A stretch of DNA of 64,000 bases from Schlesneria sp. DSM 10557 (GCF_041860085.1 NZ_CP124747.1:6223001-6287000); one strand, 5' to 3'; positions 8,971 to 20,518 are shown, counted from the stretch's first letter. The notes: generated by a model not told the origin, from the letters alone. Numbers and translations are program-made.

Positions 8971-9353
8971 GATGGATTCTTTCCTTAAGAAGGTCGCCAA
9001 TCTTATTTTGATCAGGTCTGCAGCAATGTATCAATTTCTAGCAGATCTGGTAGCATGTCTCACAATAGAACCCTCTATTTTAGTGAATACAGGATACGGA
9101 GAGCGGAACAGATTGACACCATTGGCTTTCTGTGGAAAGAATGGGACAGGCACCTTGAGCAATGCAGATTGCTCATTGATTTCGAGCGGACTTCGGAGCC
9201 AGTCCCCATTTTTTAGCAGCCTGCTGGGTGGTAGGGTCCGTTATTGCTGCAGACGCTGATTCGCCACGGTGGGGACGTGTTCCGTCGACCCGTTGTCATC
9301 GCGCTGCAAATGGGCTCCGGGCGGTGATCGGAGGGAGTACGACCCGAGACTGG
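8971..9353. other. Spacer between atpG and the AAA+ gene, with a MITE-like repeat
   Basis: About 380 bases with no credible gene. It separates the end of the ATP synthase operon from the AAA+ gene; both are on the minus strand. The distinct content is the inverted-repeat element at 9140-9214. Confidence 0.6.
9140..9214. repeat. Small inverted-repeat element (MITE/REP-like)
   Basis: The left end, aatgggacaggcacc (9140-9154), and the right end, ggagccagtccccattttt (9196-9214), are imperfect inverted repeats. Between them is a second, perfect 7-base stem, gagcaat-gcag-attgctc (about 9157-9174). No coding capacity. The nested structure is typical of small non-autonomous or REP-type elements. On the minus strand it could also act as a terminator region for the ATP synthase operon. 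Confidence 0.55.
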
Positions 9354-10253
9354 CTATGGGGTTTTTGCCCGTGACTTTTGTGTCAGGGTTTCGAAGCCTG
9401 CGACGATGTCCAGCAGTTCCTCAGTAATCCCTTGCTGTCTTCGCTGGTGATATTCTTTGGTCAGTTCGTTCAGGTGGGTCTCGATGTTTTTCTCAGCGGC
9501 CTGCATCGACGCCAGCCGACTCGAATTCTCGCTCGCCATGGACTCCGCGAATGCGCGATAGAGCGTGACGAACAGGTGCTGCCGAACAAGCGATGAAAAG
9601 AGCTGTTCCCATTCGAGTGTGTAGGTGGGAAGGGATTGGGAGTTCCACTTTTTGTGGGACAGATCGTGAAGCCATTTCCGGTCGATGGGCAACAACTGTC
9701 GTTTGTCAGGTTGGAATGATGACCCGGCGGGGCGATGGTGGATGAGCAGGAATTGGTTGATTCCCTTTTGGAAGCGGAGCTGTTCAATCTTCAGCAGCAG
9801 GTCATTCACACGAGGTGTGATGTTGTCGATCGTGCTGGGGACCATCAAATCCTCAGCGATGGGATAGCCTGCATCTTCCAGTCGTCCGACGATGCGGAGA
9901 CCGACGGCGAGCAAAGTCAGATCCTCGGGACTACTCGTGAGCGTGCGGAATTCCTCCAATGCGTACTGAGTGATCTGTTCGTTGAATGAGCCGCACATTC
10001 CCTGGTCCGACCCAAAGACGACGACGCACCAGCGTTTGCCGGGCACAGGATCGTTCCCCAGCATCCCGGCCCGATGTCGAACGGCGATCTGGAGACCGTC
10101 TTCGACCGTCCGGGCATAGTCGTGGAGCGATTCGACCGCTTTTTCGCACTGCCGGATATTGGCGGCGGCGAGGGCTTTCATCACGCGCACGACCGAGTAC
10201 AGGTCACTGGCGCTCTCTTTTCGCCGTCGCATTGCCTCGAGGGTTTGTGCCAT
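9354..10253 (-). CDS. atpG: N-type ATPase gamma subunit
   Basis: The 299-residue central-stalk subunit, which turns inside the alpha/beta hexamer and links it to the c-ring. It is recognised by the N-terminal helix with the pattern MRRRKESASDLYSVVRVMKALA, the GSDQGMCGSFNEQI motif, and the C-terminal helix ending with AAEKNIETHLNELTKEYHQRRQ and QGITEELLDIVAGFE. It is the last gene of the operon, eight bases after atpA. The length and the diverged middle fit the alternate F-type (N-ATPase) lineage rather than the housekeeping one. No intrinsic terminator with a T tract follows directly. Confidence 0.95.
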   Translation of the reverse strand: MAQTLEAMRRRKESASDLYSVVRVMKALAAANIRQCEKAVESLHDYARTVEDGLQIAVRHRAGMLGNDPVPGKRWCVVVFGSDQGMCGSFNEQITQYALEEFRTLTSSPEDLTLLAVGLRIVGRLEDAGYPIAEDLMVPSTIDNITPRVNDLLLKIEQLRFQKGINQFLLIHHRPAGSSFQPDKRQLLPIDRKWLHDLSHKKWNSQSLPTYTLEWEQLFSSLVRQHLFVTLYRAFAESMASENSSRLASMQAAEKNIETHLNELTKEYHQRRQQGITEELLDIVAGFETLTQKSRAKTP

Positions 10254-10261
10254 GACGGTTC

Positions 10262-11839
10262 TTACTCCTTGAGGCTCTCGATCGCAGCGGCGGCGACTTT
10301 CAGCAGTTCTTCGCGATCTTCCTTCATCAGTTTTTCGGCGGAGGTCATCCGGGCGAGCAGGTCGGAAAGGTTTGCGTTGACCGCCTCGCAGATGGCTTGT
10401 TCTGCTTTGTGAACGTTGGCCAGAGGAACCTGATTCAGCACTCCTTCAATTGCCGCCAGAAGGACGGCCACCTGTTCGGCCGGCGGCATGGTTTCATACT
10501 GCATCTGCTTAAAGACTTCGCGGACGCGTCGACCCCGTTCCAGCAACTTGCGGGTCTCGTCATCGATGCGGGTGCCGAAGCGGGCGAAGACTTCGAGCTC
10601 TTCAAACTGCGAGTAGGAAAGTCGCAGTTCCCCGGCAACGGACCGATAGCAGGGGAGTTGTGCTTTGCCCCCGACTCGGGAGACGGATTTTCCGACATCG
10701 ATGGCGGGGAGGTTTCCTTTGCGGAACAGATCCGGCGAGAGCACGATTTGTCCGTCGGTGATGGAAATCAGGTTTGTGGGGATGTAAGCCGAAATGTTCT
10801 GGGACTGGGTTTCTGCAATCGGCAGTGCCGTCAGCGAACCGCCCCCATATTCTTCGCGCAGGTGTGTCGAGCGTTCCAGCAACCGGGAATGAAGATAAAA
10901 AATATCGCCGGGGTAAGCTTCGCGGCCGGGCGGTCGACGGAGCAGCAATGAGAGCTCGCGGTAGGCACGGGCATGTCGCGTCAGGTCATCATAGATAATG
11001 AGGACATCCCGTCCCTGCTCCATGAAGTACTCGGCCATTGTGGTCGCAGCGTACGGTGCGATGAACTGGACTCCCGGTGAGTCGTCCCCCGAGGCGACGA
11101 CGACCAGTGTGTATTTCAGGGCGTCATAATGCTGAAGTTGAGCGAGGAACTTGGCGACGGCTGAGTTGCGTTGTCCGATCGCGCAGTAGACACACAGGAC
11201 ATTCGTATTCCGCTGGTTGAGAATGGTATCGAGGGCAATTGCGGTTTTACCGGTCTGGCGGTCGCCAACAATCAATTCCCGCTGGCCGCGACCAATGGGC
11301 AGAAGTGAATCGATGGCTTTGATCCCCGTCTGCAGCGGCTTCGTCACCGGAGCACGATGCATGATCGGTGGTGCGGGCCGTTCGATCGTCCGTCGCAGTG
11401 GCATGCGTAACGGGCCCTGATCATCGAGGGGTTGCCCGAGTGCGCTGACGACCCGGCCGATCAATTGATCGCCGACGGGAACATCCAGGATGCGTCCCGT
11501 TCGATAGGCAGGGATTCCTGCGATCAACTTATTGCTCGACCCGAGCAGCACTACGCCAACTTCCTCAGGGTCCAGGTTGTAAGCCATCCCCAGAGTACCG
11601 CCGTGAAAGCGGATCAGTTCCTCGGCCTGTACTCCGGGAATCCCGCGGACTTGTGCGACTCCCTGGCCGACAGAGATGACTCGTCCGACTTCCTGAGTGG
11701 CGAGTTCTGACTGCGACCGTGAAAGGCTGTGATCGATGAGCGCGAACGTCTCAGCCAAAGTCGAAGTCAGATTAGGCTGCACGGTGGGCATCGTGGGCAC
11801 AGGGGCTTGTTCAGGCTTTATCGCTTTGGGGCTTACCAT
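10262..11839 (-). CDS. atpA: N-type ATPase alpha subunit
   Basis: The 525-residue non-catalytic nucleotide-binding subunit of the F1 head. It has a P-loop GDRQTGKT, the motif [14 protein letters not shown] [16 protein letters not shown], and the alpha signature [20 protein letters not shown]. The first 40 residues are a divergent extension. The frame starts inside the end of atpF, overlapping it by 29 bases. An internal ATG at 11791 is possible, but neither start has a strong ribosome binding site, so I keep the longer form. The C-terminal helical domain continues to 10262. Confidence 0.96.
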   Translation of the reverse strand: MVSPKAIKPEQAPVPTMPTVQPNLTSTLAETFALIDHSLSRSQSELATQEVGRVISVGQGVAQVRGIPGVQAEELIRFHGGTLGMAYNLDPEEVGVVLLGSSNKLIAGIPAYRTGRILDVPVGDQLIGRVVSALGQPLDDQGPLRMPLRRTIERPAPPIMHRAPVTKPLQTGIKAIDSLLPIGRGQRELIVGDRQTGKTAIALDTILNQRNTNVLCVYCAIGQRNSAVAKFLAQLQHYDALKYTLVVVASGDDSPGVQFIAPYAATTMAEYFMEQGRDVLIIYDDLTRHARAYRELSLLLRRPPGREAYPGDIFYLHSRLLERSTHLREEYGGGSLTALPIAETQSQNISAYIPTNLISITDGQIVLSPDLFRKGNLPAIDVGKSVSRVGGKAQLPCYRSVAGELRLSYSQFEELEVFARFGTRIDDETRKLLERGRRVREVFKQMQYETMPPAEQVAVLLAAIEGVLNQVPLANVHKAEQAICEAVNANLSDLLARMTSAEKLMKEDREELLKVAAAAIESLKE

Positions 11840-12605
11840 GCTCGATCACTTTTTCTTCAATGGATTGAAAGATCACGTTCTCGAGGTCTGTCAGGTAGGA
11901 ATCGAGACTCCAGACCAGGCGTTGGGACTGGATTCGGAGCTCGATTCCGCAGATCAACTCGGGAATCGTCGTGAATTCGATTTCCAAGTCCTGCTTGAGT
12001 GACTCGGCGAGATGTGTTCGGAGTTGCTCGCGCAGATCTTCCGCGACGGGAAATGAGGTTCTTACTTCGGCGTGTCCTGACGCTTCTCGGGCGGCACTCA
12101 CCATCGCCTGATGTTCGCGTTCATCGAGTGCATCCCAATGGTTCAGAAAGGCGTTCAGAACGTGCGATTCGAGATCGGTGTTGGCGATCTGATTCATCGC
12201 GTGGCGCGTGATCGAGACGACCTGCTGAGCGACTTTCTCTTGTACGTCGTCGAGGATTTCCGTCCGTTCCCGCTCAAGGGCTTCGTACCACTGCGAGCGG
12301 ACCTCTTCGGAATTCGCTTCCGCTTTCTTGATCAACTGCTGTCGATAGGCCTCGGCTTCCTGTTTGGCTTCGGCCAGCATTGCCTGCTTTTGTTGATCTG
12401 CTTCGTGAATCCTGGCGCGGTATGTCTCTTTCTCGGCCGCTGCCGCCTTACGTTCTTCGGCGGCGGATTCCAACTGGCTGACGATCTTTTTCTCTCGCTC
12501 GTCCATTGCCCGGACGATTCGATCGTACAGCAGGTAATGCAGCAGCCAGACCAGGATGGCGAAGTTAATGATCTGTGCGATCAGGGTAAACCAGTCGATT
12601 TGCAC
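11811..12605 (-). CDS. atpF: N-type ATPase b subunit with delta-like C-terminus
   Basis: A 264-residue peripheral-stalk subunit, clearly longer than a normal b (about 160). It starts with GTG at 12605, sharing one base with the TAG of atpE and preceded by AGGAGG. One membrane helix lies at about 5-25 ([20 protein letters not shown]). A long charged coiled coil with [24 protein letters not shown] sequence runs to about 150. The last 100 residues resemble the C-terminal part of the delta/OSCP subunit, with [20 protein letters not shown]. The operon has no separate atpH, which fits a b-delta fusion in which this tail replaces delta. Confidence 0.92.
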   Translation of the reverse strand: MQIDWFTLIAQIINFAILVWLLHYLLYDRIVRAMDEREKKIVSQLESAAEERKAAAAEKETYRARIHEADQQKQAMLAEAKQEAEAYRQQLIKKAEANSEEVRSQWYEALERERTEILDDVQEKVAQQVVSITRHAMNQIANTDLESHVLNAFLNHWDALDEREHQAMVSAAREASGHAEVRTSFPVAEDLREQLRTHLAESLKQDLEIEFTTIPELICGIELRIQSQRLVWSLDSYLTDLENVIFQSIEEKVIEHGKPQSDKA

Positions 12606-12886
12606 TACTGGCCTCCTGCAGCTTGAACCACGTGATTCCAGAATGGGTTTGCGAAGATGAGGATCATCGACACCACGAAGCAGTAGATGGCAGAGGATTC
12701 GATCATGGCGATCGCGATGAACAGCGTTCGCGTGATCGTAGGTGAAGCATCCGGCTGCTGTGCCAGTGCCGTCATGGCTTTGGCAATCGCATACCCTTCA
12801 CCAATTGCAGTCAGCGGCGCACCAAATCCAATCGTTGCGCCCGCCGTGATGATCGAAACCATGCCGATCAAATCGACACTATTCAT
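12605..12886 (-). CDS. atpE: N-type ATPase c subunit (two-carboxylate rotor)
   Basis: A 93-residue hairpin of two membrane helices forming the rotor ring. Helix 1 carries Glu30 (LTAIGEGYAIA), the loop has AQQPDAS, and helix 2 carries Glu63 followed by Ser64 and Tyr68 (AMIESSAIYCF). Glu in both helices together with the Glu-Ser pair is the pattern linked with Na+ binding in N-type and some other c-rings. An N-type ring has also been reported to be proton-specific, so the ion is not settled by sequence. It is joined to atpB by an ATGA overlap. Confidence 0.95.
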   Translation of the reverse strand: MNSVDLIGMVSIITAGATIGFGAPLTAIGEGYAIAKAMTALAQQPDASPTITRTLFIAIAMIESSAIYCFVVSMILIFANPFWNHVVQAAGGQ

Positions 12887-13599
12887 GAAAGATCTCCGTT
12901 TTCTGAGGTGAGGTCCTGCGTTGCATGTAATTGATCATGGCTGCGGCTTGCTGAGGCAATAAAGACCAGAGCCAGGATTGAGAAGATGTAGGCTTGAATG
13001 ACACCGAGCAGCAGCCCCAGGGCATTCATCACAATCGGGAACAGCAGCGGCGCAATTGCCAGCACGGTTGCTGCGATCATCGAACCGCTCATCATGTTGC
13101 CGAAAAGACGGATGGCCAGAGATAAGGTCCGGGTCAGTTCGCCCATGATATTGAAGGGGAGCATCATGGGAGTCGGCTTGAGATAATCACCCAGGTAGGC
13201 TTTCCAGCCTCGGGAGGTAATACCGAAGTAAGGGACAGCGACGAACACACATAGTGCCAGTGCCCCGGTCGTTGAGAGGGACCCGGTCGGGGGATGAAAG
13301 CCGGGAACGATCGAGAGGGTGTTACAGGTCAGAATGAACAGGAACAAGGTGCCGATAAAGGGCAGGAAGCGACCGGGGTCTTGCTCGGTCACTTCGCGCA
13401 ACTGGCTCTGGATCATATTGACGATGATTTCGAGCAGATTTTGCCCTCGGCTGAGATTTGTGCCGCTCGAGAGATTTCGAGTGATCAACCATGATCCTGC
13501 TGCCAGCAGGAACATCACCAGCCAGGTAAAGACCAGGGTCGCATTGATTTTCACGAACCCTGCCTGGAAGTAGATGATCGTGTCGGGAGTAATATTCAT
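12883..13599 (-). CDS. atpB: N-type ATPase a subunit
   Basis: The 238-residue stator channel subunit with five or six membrane helices. The essential arginine is in SLAIRLFGNMMSGSMIA (about residue 163), and the last helix holds LLGVIQAYIFSILALVFIA with the conserved Gln. The N-terminus is short compared with housekeeping a subunits. It is coupled on both sides by ATGA overlaps, to atpR upstream and atpE downstream. It carries ions between the membrane and the c-ring carboxylates. Confidence 0.96.
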   Translation of the reverse strand: MNITPDTIIYFQAGFVKINATLVFTWLVMFLLAAGSWLITRNLSSGTNLSRGQNLLEIIVNMIQSQLREVTEQDPGRFLPFIGTLFLFILTCNTLSIVPGFHPPTGSLSTTGALALCVFVAVPYFGITSRGWKAYLGDYLKPTPMMLPFNIMGELTRTLSLAIRLFGNMMSGSMIAATVLAIAPLLFPIVMNALGLLLGVIQAYIFSILALVFIASASRSHDQLHATQDLTSENGDLS

Positions 13600-13913
13600 T
13601 GCGGCATTTCTTCTTTACGAATGGATGACTCACTTGCCTGGAGAGATCGAACTGAGGCAACCCAGAACAGCCGCATCGTGATAAAGCCAACAAGACAGGC
13701 GATTGCCCGTTCCCAGCGGTCCCCCATGATGAGATAGAACACACCGATCGTCACCAGAGTGCGGATAATCGCACTGGTCATGACGAGTAGTACGGGCATG
13801 CGTGTTCGGGGAAGCTGCTGGATGGTAAGCCACAGGCCGCCGAAGTAGAGCAACCCGACGGCCAGTCCAGCCCCGAAGGCCAGTACCAGGTAGATAAAGT
13901 CCAGGGTCGTCAA
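13596..13913 (-). CDS. atpR: N-ATPase AtpR subunit
   Basis: A 105-residue protein with three membrane helices (about 5-30, 40-62 and 68-88). Its start is a TTG at 13913, overlapping the TGA of atpQ; a GGAGGA lies about ten bases upstream. AtpR is found only in N-type ATPase operons and is thought to support a-subunit or c-ring assembly. The third helix has a conserved-looking arginine (LVGFITMRLFW). Its place between atpQ and atpB is the diagnostic N-ATPase order. Confidence 0.9.
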   Translation of the reverse strand: MTTLDFIYLVLAFGAGLAVGLLYFGGLWLTIQQLPRTRMPVLLVMTSAIIRTLVTIGVFYLIMGDRWERAIACLVGFITMRLFWVASVRSLQASESSIRKEEMPQ

Positions 13914-14264
13914 TGAGAATCATTCCTCCGATTGTCGATAGACTGCTGTTCTTTACTGACCCAAAGCCAGGCACTCAGGCAGCCTAATGTGACGCCGGCT
14001 AATAGCATCGCCAACGACCATGAGAAGTGGCCGGGGAATCTTCGATCAAGCCAGAGTCCAAGTATCACACCAAGCAGCGTCGGGACGGCGATGGACCATC
14101 CGACTGCTCCAAAGGCACTGAATCCCACCAGCAGCGTATGGTCCTTGTGCTGGCGCGCAGAGACTTTCTGCTGTTCGCGGGCTTCAATTTGTTTTCGGAA
14201 GCGGTCGAGGTTGGGAGATACGAGTTGCGGATCATCCAGAGGCGCGTTGCGGTCACGAGGTTGC

Positions 14265-14272
<8 letters not shown>
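13910..14272 (-). CDS. atpQ: N-ATPase AtpQ subunit (AtpI/ATPase_gene1-like)
   Basis: A 120-residue protein. The start is placed at ATG 14272, just after AAGGAGGAGGCT; the longer upstream frame lies inside atpC. A charged N-terminal half (1-55) is followed by two membrane helices, about 58-80 (GFSAFGAVGWSIAVPTLLGV) and 90-115. Glycines and the LGLWLDRRFP turn match the AtpI/AtpQ family. These proteins help to assemble the c-ring, and a role in Mg2+ handling has been proposed. It overlaps atpC by eight bases and atpR by four. Confidence 0.88.
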
Positions 14273-16576
<2,304 letters not shown>

Positions 16577-17032
16577 ATGAGAATTCTACTGGCAGTTGAT
16601 GGCTCTCGGTGCAGTGATGCTGCGATCGATGAGACAAGTCGCATGCCGTGGCCATCAGAAACGATTGTCAAAGTGGTGATCGTCGATGCGCCTCTCGGGC
16701 GGGGCCGTATGCCAGGCAGTTCCACCGCCTACGATGAATTGGTTCAGCAACAGCGGCAGGAAGTCACTGGGGTTTTGCAGGCAGCCACAGCGCGACTGAG
16801 AAAAGCTGCGCCGCACCTGACAGTTCAGTCGAAATTGCTGGAGGGAAATCCCAAGGATGGGATTGTCCGTGAAGCCGAAGACTGGCAGGCCGATCTGATC
16901 GTTGTCGGCTCGCACGGGTATGGCCCCATCCGCCGATTCTTCATGGGGTCCGTATCCATGTTTGTCGCGCATAATGCTCCCTGTTCTGTTTATATATCCA
17001 GAAGCAAAGACGCGCCGACCCCAGAGGACTGA
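16577..17032 (+). CDS. Universal stress protein (UspA family)
   Basis: A 151-residue single-domain Usp. ATG 16577 is preferred over the GTG three bases earlier because AAAGAGG lies six bases before it. The fold is shown by the N-terminal strand MRILLAVDGSRCS with the conserved Asp. The ATP-binding motif GSHGYGPIRRFFMGSVS (G-x2-G-x9-G-S) is near the C-terminus, so it is probably an ATP-binding type. It lies between the N-type ATPase operon and the NhaA fusion and may respond to the same stress. About 260 bases with two hairpins separate it from nhaA. Confidence 0.9.
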   Translation: MRILLAVDGSRCSDAAIDETSRMPWPSETIVKVVIVDAPLGRGRMPGSSTAYDELVQQQRQEVTGVLQAATARLRKAAPHLTVQSKLLEGNPKDGIVREAEDWQADLIVVGSHGYGPIRRFFMGSVSMFVAHNAPCSVYISRSKDAPTPED

Positions 17033-17120
17033 GCTCATCTCTCTCAATTCATGTGAGTCTGTCATCAGCCATCTCCGGGTTCACGCAGGGCCCGGAATGC
17101 GCAGCATTGGCGACTGACTG

Positions 17121-17178
17121 TCGAATGAGGGACCTCATTCGATCCAAATAGGAGTGACTCGATTCTGAACCGAGTCAC
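17121..17178 (+). other. Two tandem stem-loops upstream of nhaA
   Basis: The first is a perfect 10-base inverted repeat, tcgaatgagg/cctcattcga (17121-17142), with a 2-base centre. The second is an 8-base stem, gtgactcg/cgagtcac (17154-17161 and 17171-17178). No T tract follows. They could be an operator pair, a terminator of the stress gene or part of the nhaA leader. Confidence 0.45.
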
Positions 17179-17293
17179 GATCCTGTGCGTAATCTGTTTG
17201 CTCCGTCCGAATACCGAATCGGGCAAAAGCCACTCTCCCATCGTTTACGTAATCTCGCGAGACACACCATCCAGTGAATCAAGGAGTTCATCA

Positions 17294-19117
17294 ATGACGC
17301 CTGCCGCAGTACGACAGCTTGATCCTCCTGTCGATCCTCTTCACGATCACATCCTGGGACCTCCAGACGCGGAAATGACCCTCGTGCAGTACGGCAGTTA
17401 TGCGGACTACCGCTGTCGTGCCGTTCACGTGGTGGTCGAAGCACTCCGCAATCGATTTGGTGATCGCATGCGGTATGTTTTCAGGCATCTGCCCGTTGAG
17501 GGAAAGCCGGATGCACAGCGTGCCGCAGAGGTCGCCGAACGCGTCTTTGACACTACGGGGAATTTCTGGGACCTGCATGAGTCGTTCATGGAGCGAGGTC
17601 CGACGTTAAATAACGCGGGCATTGAAGAGGCTGCGCGGGAGTACGGCGTCACCGACGATGCTCTGGCGGGTACTCCACGAGCCGAAGCGGCCAGACTCGC
17701 AGTGCAGGAAGACGTTGACAGCGCTCATCGCAGTGGTGTCATTGAGACGCCTGCGTTCTTTATCAACGGACGTCGATACACAGACACGTGGGATGAGAGC
17801 TCACTTGCCGACGCGATGCTTGCGCCACTTGGGCATCGGATCCAGGCTGCGGCCTTCAACTTTGTTCATTGGGGACCCTCATCAGGCCTGTTGCTCGGGT
17901 TGGCCACGCTGCTGGCGATCGTGCTGAGCAACTCTCCCCTCAGCTCTGCGTTTGAAGCCCTCTGGCAGAAGCAGTTGGGCTTCATCTGGGGCAGCATGAA
18001 GTTTTCTCATTCGCTGCTGCACTGGGTCAACCACGGGTTGCTGACCGTGTTCTTCTTTGTTGTCGGTCTGGAAATCAAACGCGAATTTACGGTCGGTCAT
18101 CTGGCGACATTTCGTTCGGGGGCGTTACCGGTGATCGCTGCGATTGGCGGGATTGCGCTTCCGGCAATCATTTACGCTTCGATCGTGCCGGCAGACTTGC
18201 GACAGGGGTGGGGAATTCCGATTGGAACCGACACTGCCTTTGCCGTGGCTCTGATCGTACTGCTCGGTTCCCGCGTTCCGATTGCGCTGCGAGTATTTCT
18301 GACGGCTGCCGTAATCATCGATGACGTCGTTGCGATTCTGATTATCGCGTTCTTCTATACAGAGTCGATCAACACCCTCTATCTGATCGCGGGGGGGGCT
18401 GTGACTGCCGTTGTTGTGGCACTCAATCGGATCGGTGTGTATCGCTCACTCCCCTACGCCGTGTGCGCCGTGGCCCTGTGGTTTGTCCTTCACGAAGCGG
18501 GGCTGCATGCGACATTGGCAGCAGTGATTATGGCCATCCTGATTCCCGCGCGACCTCCCGCGAATCTCAAGGCGCTGCTCACTCAGGCTTCGGCAGTGAT
18601 CAACCGCGAGGAGAGTCACGCCGGGGAGGCAATGCGAAATGGTCCCTCTGAAGGAACGCTTCGCACGCTGGACGCCATTTATAATCGCATGGAGTCACCA
18701 AACGACCGGCTGCTTCGTTCGGTTGAACCCTGGTCGAGTTACGTGGCCTTGCCGATTTTCGCATTAGCAAATGCGGGAGTCACCTGGACACCCGGCGTCC
18801 TTGAAGGGCGGGGTCGATTGATTGCAGCGATCGCACTGGGGCTGATTATTGGTAAACCGGTCGGAATTATTACCGCGTCGTGGCTGGCCGTTCGTAGCGG
18901 TATCGCGGACAAGCCGGATGCCTACACATGGAGACAACTGTGTGGTGCGGGGGCACTGGGGGGTATTGGTTTCACGATGTCCTTGTTCATCGCCGGAATT
19001 GCCTTCCCGGATCAGGCGACGTACGCGGCTGCCAAGATCGCGATCTTTGTCGCTTCGTTGATCGCCGGCGCCATTGGATTTCTGATACTGTGGCCCAAGT
19101 CCGCTACTGCGGAATGA
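17294..19117 (+). CDS. nhaA: NhaA Na+/H+ antiporter with N-terminal thioredoxin-like domain
   Basis: A 607-residue fusion. ATG 17294 follows AAGGAG and is preferred over an earlier in-frame start. Residues 15-185 form a DsbA/thioredoxin_4-like domain with the cis-proline loop IETPAFFING. The usual CxxC is reduced to Cys41-Arg-Ala-Val44, so it cannot cycle a disulfide on its own. From about 190 the protein is NhaA with 11-12 membrane helices. It has the aspartates in AAVIIDDVVAI and GTDTAFAVAL and the lysine in IIGKPVGIITAS. NhaA exports Na+ or Li+ in exchange for protons. A downstream hairpin (19173-19198) probably ends the transcript. Confidence 0.95.
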   Translation: MTPAAVRQLDPPVDPLHDHILGPPDAEMTLVQYGSYADYRCRAVHVVVEALRNRFGDRMRYVFRHLPVEGKPDAQRAAEVAERVFDTTGNFWDLHESFMERGPTLNNAGIEEAAREYGVTDDALAGTPRAEAARLAVQEDVDSAHRSGVIETPAFFINGRRYTDTWDESSLADAMLAPLGHRIQAAAFNFVHWGPSSGLLLGLATLLAIVLSNSPLSSAFEALWQKQLGFIWGSMKFSHSLLHWVNHGLLTVFFFVVGLEIKREFTVGHLATFRSGALPVIAAIGGIALPAIIYASIVPADLRQGWGIPIGTDTAFAVALIVLLGSRVPIALRVFLTAAVIIDDVVAILIIAFFYTESINTLYLIAGGAVTAVVVALNRIGVYRSLPYAVCAVALWFVLHEAGLHATLAAVIMAILIPARPPANLKALLTQASAVINREESHAGEAMRNGPSEGTLRTLDAIYNRMESPNDRLLRSVEPWSSYVALPIFALANAGVTWTPGVLEGRGRLIAAIALGLIIGKPVGIITASWLAVRSGIADKPDAYTWRQLCGAGALGGIGFTMSLFIAGIAFPDQATYAAAKIAIFVASLIAGAIGFLILWPKSATAE

Positions 19118-19618
19118 TTGCGGGAACGATAGCGACCGCCGAAATTCCGGGGCTGCAGTAACAAGAGCTATTGAGGAGCCGCAGGTTTGCGGCTTCTCGG
19201 TTTGCTTTGCAGGACGGATGTGGAAACGTCGACCGCGTTGTTGCCGTCACCGTTTGCAGCGGCTCAACGAAGATGTGAGACAGAGCATACCCCGTGTCTG
19301 CTCTGTCTCTTCTGCTTTCCGGCGGGAACGCTTTGCTGCCCCGACGCACCTTGTGACCGTAGGAACATTCCTGTCTGGATGTCATCTCGGCAGACGCTTC
19401 AAATGGGCCTTGGGCGCCGGATTCCCTGCTGGCGAGGGCATTGAGCCCATGGGCAGTCGGTAATTTCCTGGAGTGTACGTGCCGTCGGTCGTACTTGAGA
19501 CTCAACGTGACAGATTGGGCCTGATCTCGCAAAGTCTTTCCCGCGTGGCTAACGTGATTGTCAGTGCGGTACCGATGGAGTGCTCGCGCTGTGCTTTTCC
19601 TGTCACCGAGGTGATCGT
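19118..19618. other. Spacer between nhaA and the VOC gene
   Basis: Apart from the nhaA terminator near its start I see no gene or clear regulatory element in these 500 bases. Short frames do not resemble known proteins. Confidence 0.5.
19173..19207 (+). terminator. Probable nhaA terminator
   Basis: An 11-base stem with one G-U pair (19173-19183 with 19188-19198) and a 4-base loop, followed by a moderately T-rich stretch. It starts 55 bases after the nhaA stop. Confidence 0.6.
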
Positions 19619-20332
19619 ATGGCGAACGAGCGTATGTATCCGATACTTCCGTGTCGCGATATTGACGAGGCCATCGAGTTCTACGCAGTCCTTGGATTCG
19701 TGAAGACGTATCGTCAGGTAAGGCCCAACCCGTATGCCGTCGTGGTCAGAGACGGGATGCACATTCACTTGTTTGGGATGGCGGGATTTGATCCTGAGCG
19801 GTCCTATGGGAGTGTTATTATCTGTGTTCCCGACCCCGATGAACTGTACCGATCGTTCGCCGAAGGTTTGCGCTCGGCGTACAAGAAGCTACCCATCTCA
19901 GGAATTCCGCGAATCGTGCGTCCTCGCAAACGGTTCGGCACCGTCTATGGTTTCAGTGTTGTCGACGTTGGGGGGAACTGGTTGCGTATTTCCCGACTCG
20001 GCGAGACGGAAGAGGATGCCGAGATCGACGAGAAATCGGTCAAAGATCTCTCGCACTTCCTTGATTTGGCGGCCAGACTGGCAGATGCGCACGGCGATGA
20101 TCGCAAGGCCTACCGGACTCTGGAGACGGGATTAAAACGGTTCCCCGATGCACCCCCTTTCGCACGAGCCCGAGCGCTGATCTATCACGCCGAACTGGCC
20201 GCGCGTCTTAAGAAATCCGCGGCTGCCAGCCGCTCTCTGGCAACTGTCCAAAGCCTCATCCTTTCTGACAAGGAGCGGATGGAGCTGGCGGATGAGATTG
20301 CCGAGACCTCAGCACTCGTCAATGACATGTGA
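19619..20332 (+). CDS. VOC (glyoxalase/bleomycin-resistance type) protein
   Basis: A 237-residue protein starting at ATG 19619, five bases after GAGGTGAT. Residues 1-125 form a vicinal oxygen chelate domain similar to bleomycin-resistance proteins. Marks are MYPILPCRDIDEAIEFYAVLGF, VVRDGMHIHLFG, VPDPDELYRSF and the C-terminal VVDVGGNWLRISRLG. The last 110 residues are helical with TPR-like character (SHFLDLAARLADAHGDDRKA and following). VOC proteins either bind antibiotics or catalyse metal-dependent reactions; the substrate here is unknown. It is convergent with the sigma factor gene, and two hairpins lie between them. Confidence 0.85.
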   Translation: MANERMYPILPCRDIDEAIEFYAVLGFVKTYRQVRPNPYAVVVRDGMHIHLFGMAGFDPERSYGSVIICVPDPDELYRSFAEGLRSAYKKLPISGIPRIVRPRKRFGTVYGFSVVDVGGNWLRISRLGETEEDAEIDEKSVKDLSHFLDLAARLADAHGDDRKAYRTLETGLKRFPDAPPFARARALIYHAELAARLKKSAAASRSLATVQSLILSDKERMELADEIAETSALVNDM

Positions 20333-20379
20333 CACTGTCGCTGCAGCTGTTCACTCTTGGTGGCATCCCGATGAGCGGC

Positions 20380-20415
20380 CTCCCAGCGAGGTCGCGTAAC
20401 CCAGCTCGCTGGGAG
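20380..20415 (+). other. Perfect 11-base inverted repeat after the VOC gene
   Basis: ctcccagcgag (20380-20390) pairs with ctcgctgggag (20405-20415). There is no T tract, so it is a weak terminator candidate for the VOC transcript. Confidence 0.4.
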
Positions 20416-20436
20416 AAGGAAATTGGCGGTGTACGT

Positions 20437-20479
20437 AAAAAAAGCGGCGTTCTGTCGTTTCCAACAGAACGCCGCTTTT
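20437..20479 (-). terminator. Intrinsic terminator of the sigma factor gene
   Basis: A perfect 16-base stem (20440-20455 with 20464-20479) and an 8-base loop. On the minus strand the stem runs into seven T (complement of 20437-20443), about 40 bases after the sigma factor stop. The A/T flanks also allow some activity in the other direction. Confidence 0.85.
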
Positions 20480-20518
20480 AAAGTAACCGGTTATTAAAGG
20501 AACTCAGCGTCGATCAGA

